From: Geopseudomonas sagittaria
GTDB taxonomy: Bacteria; Pseudomonadota; Gammaproteobacteria; Pseudomonadales; Pseudomonadaceae
Assembly (NCBI RefSeq): GCF_900115715.1
Contig: NZ_FOXM01000022.1
Coordinates: 1 to 44,858 of the forward strand
Direction: 5' to 3'
Length of the DNA stretch: 44,858 bases
Made by a program: the position numbers and the translations under genes. A model generated the notes under the pieces. The model searched no databases. It was given only the letters and a program-made list of their open reading frames with translations, and had not been told where the DNA came from. Below are positions 14,390 to 23,232 of the stretch, piece by piece; within the stretch, counting starts at the first letter, position 1; each line of letters starts with the position of its first letter.

Positions 14390-14743
14390 ATGAGTTGCAC
14401 CAGCCGCAAGATCGACCACCTGCGCCGGCAGATCCCGGGGTTCGCCTGCGAGCCCGGTTGCCACGATTGCTGCGGGCCGGTCACCGCGTCCTCCGAGGAG
14501 ATGTCGCGGTTGCCGGTGAAAAGCGACGCCGAGCATGACGCGGCGCTGGCCGAGTGGAACTGCGTGCATCTCGGCCCGCAGGGCTGCGAAGTGTACGAAC
14601 AGCGCCCGCTGATCTGCCGCCTGTTCGGCACCACGCCGAGCCTGCCATGCCCCCGCGGGCGCGGCCCCGAGGTGCCGACCGAGGCCAATGTGGAGCAGCA
14701 GGTGCATGAGCTGATTGCCAGCACCCGCCAGGTGCTGGTCTAG
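14390..14743 (+). CDS. YkgJ-family cysteine cluster protein
   Basis: 117 aa with the Cys pattern of the YkgJ (CxxCxxCC) family: FACEPGCHDCCGPV near residues 19-30, then a single Cys in NCVHLGPQGCEVY, and the RPLICRLFG motif. These are predicted zinc- or iron-binding proteins of unclear role. The start ATG is 23 residues before the cluster. It lies 86 bp after the VOC gene on the same strand and may be cotranscribed with it. Confidence 0.85.
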   Translation: MSCTSRKIDHLRRQIPGFACEPGCHDCCGPVTASSEEMSRLPVKSDAEHDAALAEWNCVHLGPQGCEVYEQRPLICRLFGTTPSLPCPRGRGPEVPTEANVEQQVHELIASTRQVLV

Positions 14744-14765
14744 CGGCCAGGCTGCCCCTGGGTTC

Positions 14766-15389
14766 TCAAGGTTTGCCGACCGGCGTGGCAGACGCCGCGC
14801 CGGCCTTCAGCGCGGCAGTCACCCGTCTCTGCATCGCGTAGCCGGGCGCTTCGACGCTGTCGTAGTCGCGGGTATAGCGTCGGGCGAACTCGGCTACGCC
14901 CCATTGCTGGTACTGCTGCACGTGCACCAGTTCATGGGCCCAGAGCGCGACGTCGTTGAGGGCGGCCTCCTCGCTGCGGAACACGATGATGTCCACCAGG
15001 GTGACGGCCTGCACGTCGGGGTTCTGCAGCATGGTGTTGGCGGCGTTGAACTCCGTGGCGTCGCCGACCTTGTAGCGGGCGGTCTCCAGCACCTGCAGGT
15101 CGAAGTAGGCTTCGAGCTGGACGCGGATGTTCAGCGGAATCGGCCGCACATCGCCGGCGGCCGCGGTGTTGCGCGACTGCACCAGCCAGCTCTCCAGCCC
15201 GGAGGCGGCCATCTGACCAACGCTGTCGTAGAGCTCGCCCATCTCCTCCCGGGTGCCGGGGGCGCAGAAGCAGGTGAGCATGCACACCTCGTGCTGCCCG
15301 GCCGGGCAGGCGGACGCGACGGCAGCGCTGTCGACGACGAACAGCAGCAGCGCTGAGCGGAAAAGATGGCGCAGGAAAACAGTTGGCAA
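14766..15389 (-). CDS. Secreted protein with DUF4157-like HELVHVQQY metalloprotease motif
   Basis: 207 aa with an N-terminal signal sequence (hydrophobic residues about 10-26, ending ASA) and a Cys-rich stretch after it (CPAGQHEVCMLTCFCAP). Residues 151-159 read HELVHVQQY, an HExxH-like site with valine and histidine, followed by WGVAEFARRY and DYDSVEAPGYAMQ, as in DUF4157 (eCIS core) proteins. The start is TTG at 15389 with GGAG 6 bp upstream; no ATG in frame would keep the signal peptide. DUF4157 domains often occur in larger toxins, but here the protein is stand-alone and short. A zinc peptidase activity is inferred only from the motif. Confidence 0.75.
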   Translation of the reverse strand: MPTVFLRHLFRSALLLFVVDSAAVASACPAGQHEVCMLTCFCAPGTREEMGELYDSVGQMAASGLESWLVQSRNTAAAGDVRPIPLNIRVQLEAYFDLQVLETARYKVGDATEFNAANTMLQNPDVQAVTLVDIIVFRSEEAALNDVALWAHELVHVQQYQQWGVAEFARRYTRDYDSVEAPGYAMQRRVTAALKAGAASATPVGKP

Positions 15390-15545
15390 GGAGGGCTCCG
15401 CGAGGTGAGGACGATCGGCAGGCGCTACGGGCGCATCGCCGCGCCCATTGTCGAATCAGCGGTTGGACCGCCGCAACTTGCGTTCGTCACCCGGGCTGGC
15501 GCCTTTTTCGCTGATTGGCGATGGCCCCGGGCTTTCGCGAAGCAC

Positions 15546-15579
15546 AAAAAAAACCGCCCGCACCTCTCGGTGCGGGCGG
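15546..15579 (-). terminator. Strong terminator of the indolepyruvate oxidoreductase gene
   Basis: On the minus strand, a perfect 11-bp stem CCGCCCGCACC/GGTGCGGGCGG (15554-15579) with a 4-base loop is followed by eight T's (15546-15553). Confidence 0.92.
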
Positions 15580-15625
15580 CAAACGGACACACGCCATCAA
15601 GTGTCCGGTCCACATGCTCGTTGCT

Positions 15626-18600
15626 TCAGGCGGCGGTCTTTTCTGCTTTCGCCGGCTGGATATGTACCACCTGCACCGGCACCGCCTCCACGTGGCTCTG
15701 CGGCTTGGCATAGCGCTGCGGGGCGAAGTCGTGCAGCAGGCGCGCCTCGCGGGCCTTGACGCGCTCGACGCTGGCCAGCTTGACGTGGCCGTAGCCGCGG
15801 ATCTCCTCGGCCAGCGCGGCGATGCGCACGGCGCCGTCGAGGTTGTCTTTGCTCAGCTGCGGCAGCAGTTCGCGGATGCGTGCGGCGTACTCCTCGATCA
15901 GCCGGCGCTCCATGCGGCGCTCCTCGGTCTTGCCGAACAGGTCCAGCGCGCTGCCGCGCAGCGCCTTGGCCTTGGCCAGCAGCGGGAAGACCTTCTGCAG
16001 CCACGGGCCGAGAGTGATCTTGCGGGCGCGGCCGTCCGGACCCGGGCGCGACAGCAGCGGCGGGGCCATGTGGAATTCGAGGCTGAAGTCGCCTTCGAAC
16101 TGCGCTTCCAGCTGGGCGCGGAAAGTCGGGTCGCTGTACAGGCGCGCCACCTCGTACTCGTCCTTGTAGGCCATCAGCTTGGCGTAGCCGCGTGCCACCA
16201 CCGGGCTCAGGCGCAGCTTGGCGTCCTTGCCGAGCAGGGCGCGTTCGGCGTTCGCCACCTCGTCGACCAGCGCGCGGAAGCGGCGGGCGTAGGCGGCGTT
16301 CTGGTAGTCGGTGAGCAGCAGCTCGCGGTGGGCGACCAGCTCGTCGAAGTCCTCGATCAGGCGGAATTCCTCCACCTCGGCGCTGCGGCTGAGCAGCTGG
16401 CGCAGGCCCTGCGGGTTGGCGCTGGCCAGGCGGCCGAGGCCGAAGGCGGCCAGGTTCATCGGCACGGCGACGCCGTTCAGCTCGATGGCGCGCTCAAGCG
16501 ACTCCAGGCTCAGCGGGATCAGCCCGGCCTGCCAGGCGTAGCCCATCAGCAGGATGTTGGCGCCGATGCTGTCGCCGAGGGCGCGCTGGGCCAGGCTCTG
16601 GGCGTCGCACAGGTCGAGGCCGGCTTCGCCGACGGCGTGGCGGATCTTCTCCAGCAGGCCTTCGGTCTGCAGGTTGGCGTCCGGGTTCTGCACGAACTCG
16701 GCGGTCGGCAGCACGTGGCGGTTGGCGACCACCCTGGTGCGGCCGTGCTTGACGCTCTGCAGGGCGTCGGCGGAGGCGGCCACCACCAGGTCGCAGGCGA
16801 GCAGGGCGTCGGCCTGCTGGGTGTCGATGCGCACCTGGTTGAGGCGCTCCGGCACGTCGGCCAGGCGCACGAAGGACAGCACCGCGCCGCCTTTCTGGGC
16901 GAAGCCCATGAAGTCGAGCACGCTGGCCGACTTGAATTCGAGGTGGGCGGCCATGCTGATCAGTGCGCCGACGGTGACCACGCCGGTGCCGCCGACGCCG
17001 GTGACCAGCAGGTCGTAGGGCGCGTTCCACACGTGGGCCGCCGGACGCGGCAGGTTGTTCAGCAGCTCGGCGAGGGCGCGCTGGCCGGCCTCGCCCTGCA
17101 GGGCGCCGACGCCCTTGCGCACGCGGCCGCCCTTGACCGAGACGAAGCTCGGGCAGAAGCCGTTGACGCAGGAGTAGTCCTTGTTGCACGAGGACTGGTC
17201 GAGCTGGCGCTTGCGGCCCAGTTCGGTTTCCAGCGGCACCAGGGACAGGCAGTTGGAGGCCACGCCGCAGTCGCCGCAGCCCTCGCACACCGCCTGGTTG
17301 ATGAACAGGCGGCGATCCGGGTCGGGGAACTCGCCCTTCTTGCGGCGACGACGCTTCTCGGCCGCGCAGGTCTGTTCGTAGATCAGCACGGTGACGCCGG
17401 AGGTTTCGCGCAGCTCGCGCTGCACCTTGTCCAGATCCTCGCGCGGGTGGAAGGCGGTGCTGGCCGGGAAGCGGCTGCGTTGGCTGTCGTACTTGGCGAT
17501 GTCGTCGCTGAGTACCACTACCTTGCGCGCGCCCTCGGCGGTGACCTGCTGGGCGATGGCGTCGACGGTGATGGTGCCGTCCACCGGCTGGCCGCCGGTC
17601 ATCGCCACCGCGTCGTTGAACAGGATCTTGTAGGTGATGTTGGCCTTGGCGGCGATCGACTGGCGGATCGCCAGGTAGCCGGAGTGGTAGTAGGTGCCGT
17701 CGCCGAGGTTCTGGAACACGTGCGGCACCTGGGTGAAGCGCGAGTGCGCGGCCCAGTCGACGCCTTCGCCGCCCATCTGGATCAGGCCGCTGGTGTCGCG
17801 GTCCATCCAGTTGGCCATGAAGTGGCAGCCGATGCCGGCCAGGGCGCGCGAGCCTTCTGGCACCTTGGTCGAGCTGTTGTGCGGGCAGCCGGAGCAGAAG
17901 TAGGGCGAGCGGCGCACGGCGTCGGCGAGGTTGCTCAGCTGCGACGGCGCAGTGAAGTCACGGACCAGCGGGCGGCGGTCCAGGCCGCCGGTCAGGCGGG
18001 CCAGCCAGTCGGCCAGCACCGGCATGATGCGCGACGGGCGCAGCTCGCCAAGCGAGGAGAGCAGCGGCTTGCCGTCGGCGTCCTGCTTGCCGAGCAGGCG
18101 CGGGCGCAGCTCGCTCGGCTGGTTGTAGAGCAGTTCGCGCAGCTGGCGCTCGATCACCGGCGCCTTCTCCTCGATCACCAGCACCTCGTCTAGGCCGCGC
18201 ACGAAGTCCAGCGCGCGGTTCGGTTCGATGGGGAAGGACAGGCCGATCTTGTAGACGCGGATGCCGGCGCGGGCCAGGTCGTCAAGGCTGATGTCCAGGC
18301 GGCGCAGGCACTCGAGGAAGTCGAGGTGCGCCTTGCCGCAGGTGACGATGCCGAAGCGCGCCTGCTCGCAGGCGACGATGGTCTTGTCGATGCTGTTGCT
18401 CTTGGCGAAGGCGCGCACCGCGTCGAGCTTGTCGGCCTGGCGGGCTTCCAGCTGCAGCGACGGCAGGTCCGGCCAGCGGTAGTGCAAGCCGCCGGCCGGC
18501 GGGGTGTAGTCCACCGGGGCGTCGAAGCGGGTCTGGATGCGGTCGAGGTCGACGGTCGAGCCGCTTTCCACCACCTCGGAGAGCGCGGTGAAGCCGACCC

Positions 18601-19219
18601 AGGCGCCGGAGAAGCGCGACAGCGCCCAGCCGTACAGGCCGAACTCGAGGTACTCGGCGATGGTCGCCGGGGAAACGGTTGGCACGCTCCAGGCCTGGAA
18701 GGCCAGGTCGCTCTGGTGCGGCATGGAGGAGGACACGCAGCCGTGGTCGTCGCCGGCGACGATCAGCACGCCGCCGTTGGGCGAGGAGCCGTAGGCGTGG
18801 CCGTGCTTCAGGGCATCGCCGGCGCGGTCGACGCCCGGGCCCTTGCCGTACCAGTAGGCGAACACGCCGTCGACGGTGCGCTGCGGGTCGGACTCGACCT
18901 GCTGGGTGCCGAGCACCGCGGTGCCGCCGAGTTCTTCGTTGATCGCGGGGAGGAATTCGATCTGGTTGTCGGCCAGCATGCGCTTGGCCTTCCACAGCGC
19001 CTGGTCGACCATGCCCAGCGGCGAGCCGCGATAGCCGCTGATGAAGCCGGCGCTGTTCAGGCCACGCTCGCGGTCGATGGCGCGCTGCATCAGCGGCAGG
19101 CGGACCAGCGCCTGGGTGCCAGTGAGGAAGATCTGGCCGCGGGTGGCCTTGAGGTTGTCACTCAGCTGGTAGTCGCTGCGCAGCTGCACGGTGCTGGCGC
19201 GATCGGTCGCATGGGTCAT
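15626..19219 (-). CDS. Indolepyruvate ferredoxin oxidoreductase, single-chain
   Basis: 1197 aa, the length of fused aerobic enzymes in which the alpha, TPP and gamma domains are one chain. The alpha-like domain at the N terminus shows ISGYRGSPLGMVDQAL. The TPP domain shows CSGCPHNSST and NLGDGTYYHSGY. A cysteine-rich iron-sulfur region (CEGCGDCGVASNC and CNKDYSCVNGFC) follows. The gamma domain opens with LLVTGVGGTGVVTVGAL. It should oxidatively decarboxylate indolepyruvate or other aryl or branched 2-keto acids from amino acid transamination. Start ATG 19219 (MTHATDRAST) has AGGA upstream; the frame stays open to 19327 but without a good start. The divergent Lrp-type gene is its likely regulator. 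Confidence 0.92.
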   Translation of the reverse strand: MTHATDRASTVQLRSDYQLSDNLKATRGQIFLTGTQALVRLPLMQRAIDRERGLNSAGFISGYRGSPLGMVDQALWKAKRMLADNQIEFLPAINEELGGTAVLGTQQVESDPQRTVDGVFAYWYGKGPGVDRAGDALKHGHAYGSSPNGGVLIVAGDDHGCVSSSMPHQSDLAFQAWSVPTVSPATIAEYLEFGLYGWALSRFSGAWVGFTALSEVVESGSTVDLDRIQTRFDAPVDYTPPAGGLHYRWPDLPSLQLEARQADKLDAVRAFAKSNSIDKTIVACEQARFGIVTCGKAHLDFLECLRRLDISLDDLARAGIRVYKIGLSFPIEPNRALDFVRGLDEVLVIEEKAPVIERQLRELLYNQPSELRPRLLGKQDADGKPLLSSLGELRPSRIMPVLADWLARLTGGLDRRPLVRDFTAPSQLSNLADAVRRSPYFCSGCPHNSSTKVPEGSRALAGIGCHFMANWMDRDTSGLIQMGGEGVDWAAHSRFTQVPHVFQNLGDGTYYHSGYLAIRQSIAAKANITYKILFNDAVAMTGGQPVDGTITVDAIAQQVTAEGARKVVVLSDDIAKYDSQRSRFPASTAFHPREDLDKVQRELRETSGVTVLIYEQTCAAEKRRRRKKGEFPDPDRRLFINQAVCEGCGDCGVASNCLSLVPLETELGRKRQLDQSSCNKDYSCVNGFCPSFVSVKGGRVRKGVGALQGEAGQRALAELLNNLPRPAAHVWNAPYDLLVTGVGGTGVVTVGALISMAAHLEFKSASVLDFMGFAQKGGAVLSFVRLADVPERLNQVRIDTQQADALLACDLVVAASADALQSVKHGRTRVVANRHVLPTAEFVQNPDANLQTEGLLEKIRHAVGEAGLDLCDAQSLAQRALGDSIGANILLMGYAWQAGLIPLSLESLERAIELNGVAVPMNLAAFGLGRLASANPQGLRQLLSRSAEVEEFRLIEDFDELVAHRELLLTDYQNAAYARRFRALVDEVANAERALLGKDAKLRLSPVVARGYAKLMAYKDEYEVARLYSDPTFRAQLEAQFEGDFSLEFHMAPPLLSRPGPDGRARKITLGPWLQKVFPLLAKAKALRGSALDLFGKTEERRMERRLIEEYAARIRELLPQLSKDNLDGAVRIAALAEEIRGYGHVKLASVERVKAREARLLHDFAPQRYAKPQSHVEAVPVQVVHIQPAKAEKTAA

Positions 19220-19354
19220 TGTTGTTGTCCTGCGCGGTGTTGTTCTGTGGGGAATAGTGTTCCGCAGCGGGCGCAGTTTTTTGTTTCTCTTTTCTCCTGC
19301 ATGGCAGTAGATTTGAGAAAAATACACTCGATATAAGTCGTTAAGGGGAATGAA
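19220..19354. promoter_or_regulatory. Divergent promoter region between indolepyruvate oxidoreductase and Lrp genes
   Basis: 135 bp, AT-rich at 19260-19345 (GATTTGAGAAAAATACACTC, then ATATAAG). It probably contains overlapping promoters and binding sites for the Lrp-type regulator encoded to the right. I cannot fix a precise operator. Confidence 0.45.
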
Positions 19355-19810
19355 ATGCTCGATAAGTTTGCCCGCCAGCTGCTCCGCGAACTACAGCGCG
19401 ACGCCCGGCAGACCATGCAGCAGCTCGCAGAAAAGGTCGGCCTGTCGACCACGCCCTGCTGGCGGCGCCTCAAGGAGCTGGAAGAAGAGGGGGTGATCCG
19501 CCGCTACACGGTGTTGGTGGATCGCGAGAAGGTCGGCCTGCAGAACTGCGTGTTCGCCGAGGTGGCGCTGAGCCGCCACGCCGGCGACGTGACCGCCGAG
19601 TTCGAGGCGGCGGTGGCCGCCACCCCGGAGATCGTTGCCTGCTACGCCACCACCGGCAAGGCCGACTACCTGATCAAGGTGGTCACCAGCGACATCAAGG
19701 CCTACGACGAGGTGCTGCAGCAGCGCATCTTCCGCCTGCCCGGGGTGGCCAGCGTGCACACCAGCGTGGTGCTCCGCGAGGTGAAGGACGAGGTGAGTCT
19801 GCCGTTGTGA
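19355..19810 (+). CDS. Lrp/AsnC-family transcriptional regulator
   Basis: 151 aa, the standard family length. The N-terminal winged helix shows LLRELQRDARQTMQQLAEKV and GLSTTPCWRRLKELEEEGVI, followed by the IRRYTVLVDREKVGL hinge. The C-terminal RAM ligand-binding domain contains CYATTGKADYLIKVV and ends LPGVASVHTSVVLREVK. The start ATG follows AAGGGGA. Divergent from the indolepyruvate oxidoreductase, it most likely senses an amino acid and activates that gene, as in related Pseudomonas pairs (inference from arrangement). Confidence 0.92.
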   Translation: MLDKFARQLLRELQRDARQTMQQLAEKVGLSTTPCWRRLKELEEEGVIRRYTVLVDREKVGLQNCVFAEVALSRHAGDVTAEFEAAVAATPEIVACYATTGKADYLIKVVTSDIKAYDEVLQQRIFRLPGVASVHTSVVLREVKDEVSLPL

Positions 19811-19914
19811 GGGGGCGGCTGGCCTCGCAGGCAGCAGGTTGTCGTGCGAATGACCCGAGCAAAAACTGACTTGGGTCAACACCCGCCGCAATCCCGCGGG
19901 AAATCTCGGGGATT

Positions 19915-19978
19915 AGTCATGAAATGAAAAAACGCTGTCGCCGAATGAAAGGTCGACGGCGTTGCGCGCTCATAAATT
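19915..19978 (+). promoter_or_regulatory. AraC-type operator and promoter of the TauD1-BKACE1 unit
   Basis: Half-sites AGTCATGAAATGAAAA (19915) and TGTCGCCGAATGAAAG (19936) are direct repeats with a 21-bp period. A -10-like TAAATT begins at 19973, 37 bp after the start of the second half-site. The second half-site would abut the -35 position, the layout of class II AraC activators. Confidence 0.75.
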
Positions 19979-20030
19979 CTTCCTCACGGCCCGTCCGGCC
20001 GAACGACCTTCGCCTGAGGAGAACAACAAG

Positions 20031-20879
20031 ATGCGCGTAGAACCACTCACCTGCAGTATCGGTGCCGAGCTGATCGGCGTGAACCTCGCCGATGCCGTCC
20101 ACGATGACGGCCTGTTCAACGAGATCAAGGGCCTGCTGCTGCAGAACAAGGTGCTGTTCCTGCGCGATCAGGACATTTCCCGCCCGGACCATGTGGCCTT
20201 CGCCCGCCGCTTCGGCGCGCTGGAGGACCATCCGATGGCGCCGACCCATCCGGAGGCGCCGGGCCTGGTGCAGATCTACAAGCGCCCCGACCAGCCGATC
20301 GACCGCTACGAGAACGCCTGGCACACCGATGGCACCTGGCGCGAGACCCCGGCGCTGGGCTGCGTGCTGCGTTGCGTGGAGTGCCCGCCGGTCGGTGGCG
20401 ACACCATGTGGGCGAACATGGCGCTGGCCTACGAGCGCCTGCCGGTGGAGATCAAGGAGCAGATCGAGGGCCTGCGTGCCAACCACAGCTTCGAGGCGTC
20501 CTTCGCCGCCGCCATGCCGCTCGAGCAGCGTCTGGCAATGAAGGCGCAGTATCCGGACGCCGAGCACCCGGTGGTGCGCACCCACCCGGAAACCGGCGAG
20601 AAGATCCTCTTCGTCAACGCCTTCACCACCCACTTCACCAACTACCACACCAGGGAGCGCGTGCGCTTCGGCCAGGACTACAGCATGGGCGGCAGCGACC
20701 TGCTGCGCTACCTGATCAGCCAGGCGTACATCCCCGAGTACCAGGTGCGCTGGCGCTGGAAGCCGAACAGCATCGCCATCTGGGACAACCGCAGCACCCA
20801 GCACTATGCGGTCATGGACTACCCGGCCTGCCATCGCAAGATGGAGCGCGCGGCCATCGTCGGCGACAAGCCCTTCTGA
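20031..20879 (+). CDS. TauD/TfdA-family 2-oxoglutarate dioxygenase, copy 1
   Basis: 282 aa, typical length. By eye against E. coli TauD, iron ligands are H98 and D100 (AWHTDGTW) and H258 (STQHYAVMDY); R269 and R273 occupy the places of TauD R266 (2-oxoglutarate) and R270 (sulfonate). H67 matches TauD H70, but the TauD Tyr73 position is Ala. The family hydroxylates sulfonates, sulfate esters, phenoxyacids, betaines and others at a carbon next to the leaving group, so the substrate is open. The start ATG 20031 follows GAGGAG. It is cotranscribed with a BKACE gene 46 bp downstream and is very similar to the protein at 23233-24081. Confidence 0.9.
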   Translation: MRVEPLTCSIGAELIGVNLADAVHDDGLFNEIKGLLLQNKVLFLRDQDISRPDHVAFARRFGALEDHPMAPTHPEAPGLVQIYKRPDQPIDRYENAWHTDGTWRETPALGCVLRCVECPPVGGDTMWANMALAYERLPVEIKEQIEGLRANHSFEASFAAAMPLEQRLAMKAQYPDAEHPVVRTHPETGEKILFVNAFTTHFTNYHTRERVRFGQDYSMGGSDLLRYLISQAYIPEYQVRWRWKPNSIAIWDNRSTQHYAVMDYPACHRKMERAAIVGDKPF

Positions 20880-20925
20880 TCATCCTGAACACCACGCACA
20901 ACCCCACCAATTTTAGGAGCACGCC

Positions 20926-21984
20926 ATGAATTTCCTCGATGGGTCCCTGTTCGTCGAAAACATGCAGAAACTGGTCATCACCGCCGCGCCCTACGGCCCG
21001 GAATGGCAGCCGTCCGACTTCCCGGAAGACATTCCGGTATCGCTCGACGCCCAGATCCAGAAGGCCGTTGACTGCTACAACGCCGGCGCCACCGTGCTCC
21101 ACGTGCATGGTCGCGAAGCCGACGGCAAGGGCTCCAAGCGCCTGTCCTTCACCAACCAACTGGTCGCCGGTATCCGCGAAGCCTGCCCGGACATGATCCT
21201 GCAGATCGGCGGCTCGATCTCCTTCGCCCCGGAAAACGACGGCGACGTCGCCAAGTGGCTGTCCGACGACACCCGCCACATGCTCGCCGAGATCAAGCCG
21301 ACCCCGGACCAGGTGACCATCGCTATCAACACCAACCAGATGAACGTGGTCGAGCAGATGTGCGCCGCGGACGTCAAGGGCACCTCGCTGGATGTCGGTA
21401 CCGCCGGCTACGCCGCCTACCGCGAGATGACCATCCCGGCCGGTCCGGAGTGGGTCGAGGAGCACATCAAGCGTTTGTCCGCCAACAAGATCCAGACCCA
21501 CTTCCAGCTGGCCAACATCGCCCAGCTGGAAACCGTCGAGCGCATGATGCGCCGCGGCGTGTGCAACGTGCCGCTGATCCTCACCTGGGTGGCCATCGGC
21601 GGCGGCTTCGAGGCGCCGAACCTCTACAACCTGGCCAACTTCGTGCGTGCCTGCCCGGATGGCTCGGTGCTGACCCTGGAAACCTCCATGCTCAACACCC
21701 TGCCGCTGAACATGATGGCCATGGCCCTGGGCCTGCACGTGCGTTGCGGCATCGAGGACAACATCTGGACCCAGCGCCGCGAGCGCAAGATGACCACCGT
21801 CGAGCAGATTGAGCAGCTGGTGCGCATTTCCCGCGAGTTCGGCCGCGAAATCGCCAACGGCCAGGAGGCTCGCGAGATCTACAGGATCGGCACTTTCTAC
21901 AAGGACGCTGACGAGACCCTGGCCAAGAACGGCTTCGCGCCGAACCGCAAGCCGGGGCAGGTGGGCTTCACCCAGCACGGCTGA
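20926..21984 (+). CDS. Beta-keto acid cleavage enzyme (BKACE), copy 1
   Basis: 352 aa, family DUF849. The zinc-binding signature is HVHGRE (H59, H61) and the third ligand glutamate lies in HVRCGIEDNIW, which matches the GLEDN-type motif of Kce. These enzymes condense a beta-keto acid with acetyl-CoA to give acetoacetate and a new CoA ester. V62 of the usual HxHVRE is Gly here, unlike the second copy (HLHVRE), so substrate choice may differ. The gene ends 39 bp before the first arm of a terminator, so this TauD-BKACE pair forms its own transcript. Confidence 0.9.
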   Translation: MNFLDGSLFVENMQKLVITAAPYGPEWQPSDFPEDIPVSLDAQIQKAVDCYNAGATVLHVHGREADGKGSKRLSFTNQLVAGIREACPDMILQIGGSISFAPENDGDVAKWLSDDTRHMLAEIKPTPDQVTIAINTNQMNVVEQMCAADVKGTSLDVGTAGYAAYREMTIPAGPEWVEEHIKRLSANKIQTHFQLANIAQLETVERMMRRGVCNVPLILTWVAIGGGFEAPNLYNLANFVRACPDGSVLTLETSMLNTLPLNMMAMALGLHVRCGIEDNIWTQRRERKMTTVEQIEQLVRISREFGREIANGQEAREIYRIGTFYKDADETLAKNGFAPNRKPGQVGFTQHG

Positions 21985-22022
21985 TTCCCTGAACGGCCAG
22001 CGCTGAGACTGGCCGGACCTTG

Positions 22023-22086
22023 GCCGGTGCGTGCGCCAGGACCTGCGAGAGACTCGCCGGACCTGCCGCAGGCACCGGCTTTTTTT
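22023..22086 (+). terminator. Terminator after BKACE copy 1
   Basis: Outer stem GCCGGTGC (22023-22030) pairs with GCACCGGC (22072-22079), with further pairing possible inside, followed by seven T's (22080-22086). Confidence 0.75.
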
Positions 22087-22122
22087 CGTCCGGCGCGGCG
22101 CAACGGGTGAATCGACGGCGAC

Positions 22123-22186
22123 TGTCATGAAATGAAAAGTCACTGTCGCCTGATGAGAAGCGCAGGCCGGGGCAACTCCCTAAATT
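22123..22186 (+). promoter_or_regulatory. AraC-type operator and promoter of the quinone oxidoreductase operon
   Basis: Half-sites TGTCATGAAATGAAAAG (22123) and TGTCGCCTGATGAGAAG (22144) repeat at 21 bp. A -10-like TAAATT begins at 22181, exactly 37 bp after the start of the second half-site, as at the other two promoters. Confidence 0.78.
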
Positions 22187-22238
22187 CCCTACAACACGAG
22201 CGGTATTGCTCAACAAGAATGCATTGGGGGAGACAAAC

Positions 22239-23219
22239 ATGGCCAAAGCCGTACGCTTCTATGAAACCGGGGGTCCCGAAGTCCTGCGCTACGAGGAGGT
22301 CGAGGTCGGCGAGCCCGGCCCCGGTCAGGTCCGCCTGCGCCATGTGGCGGTCGGCCTGAACTACGCCGACACCTACTTTCGCAACGGCACCTACCCGATC
22401 CCTCTGCCCAACGGCATGGGCGTGGAAGCGTCCGGCGTGGTCCAGGCGGTGGGCGAGGGTGTGACCAACGTGGCGGTGGGCGATCGCGTCACCTACACCG
22501 GCTTCCTCAACACCCTCGGCGCCTACTCGACCGAGCGCCTGATCCCGGCCGCGCCGCTGATCAAGCTGCCGGAAACCATCGCCTTCGAGACCGCCGCGGC
22601 GATGACCATGCGCGGCCTGACCTCGGCCTACCTGATGCGTCGCATCCACGACTTCAAGGCCGGCGACACCATCCTGCTGCACGCCGCCGCCGGCGGCGTC
22701 GGCCTGATCGTCGCGCAGTGGGCCAAGCTGCTCGGCCTCAACGTGATCGGCACCGTGTCCAGCGACGCCAAGGCCGAAGTGGCCCGCGCCCACGGCTGCG
22801 ACCACACCATCAACTACAGCCACGAGGATGTCGCCAAGCGCGTGCGCGAGCTGACTGATGGCGTGGGCGTCAACGTGGTGTTCGACAGCGTCGGCAAGAG
22901 CACCTTCATGGCCTCGCTGGACTCGCTCAAGCGCCGCGGCCTGCTGGTCTGCGTCGGCACCGCCTCCGGCCCGATCCCGGCCTTCGACCCGGTGCTGCTG
23001 GCGATGAAGGGCTCGCTGTACCTGACCCGTCCGGCGCTGGCCGACTACATCGCCGACCCGGCCGAGAAGGCCGACCTGGCTGGCGAGCTGTTCGACCACG
23101 TCGGCAGCGGCCGCATCAAGATCGAGATCAACCAGCACTACGCCCTGCAGGACGCCGTGCAGGCCCACCGCGACCTGGAGTCGCGCAAGACCACCGGATC
23201 GTCGATCTTCGTCATCTGA
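22239..23219 (+). CDS. NADPH:quinone oxidoreductase-like enzyme (zinc-free MDR family)
   Basis: 326 aa of the medium-chain reductase superfamily, QOR branch. It has VGLNYADTYFRNGTYP with no structural zinc Cys cluster, the nucleotide-binding motif HAAAGGVGLIVAQWAKLLG (AAxGGVG, residues about 149-155), and a final GRIKIEINQHYAL helix-strand. It would reduce quinones or enones with NADPH, and in this setting may process an unsaturated or keto intermediate. ATG 22239 follows GGGGGAGA; the in-frame extension to 22206 has a poor site. It is the first gene of a long operon with TauD2 only 13 bp downstream. Confidence 0.88.
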   Translation: MAKAVRFYETGGPEVLRYEEVEVGEPGPGQVRLRHVAVGLNYADTYFRNGTYPIPLPNGMGVEASGVVQAVGEGVTNVAVGDRVTYTGFLNTLGAYSTERLIPAAPLIKLPETIAFETAAAMTMRGLTSAYLMRRIHDFKAGDTILLHAAAGGVGLIVAQWAKLLGLNVIGTVSSDAKAEVARAHGCDHTINYSHEDVAKRVRELTDGVGVNVVFDSVGKSTFMASLDSLKRRGLLVCVGTASGPIPAFDPVLLAMKGSLYLTRPALADYIADPAEKADLAGELFDHVGSGRIKIEINQHYALQDAVQAHRDLESRKTTGSSIFVI

Positions 23220-23232
23220 GGAGGCCAATGCC

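Noticed and set aside
15515-18193. An 892-codon plus-strand frame opposite the indolepyruvate oxidoreductase
   Set aside because: Antisense shadow with skewed composition; the minus-strand gene has all expected cofactor motifs.
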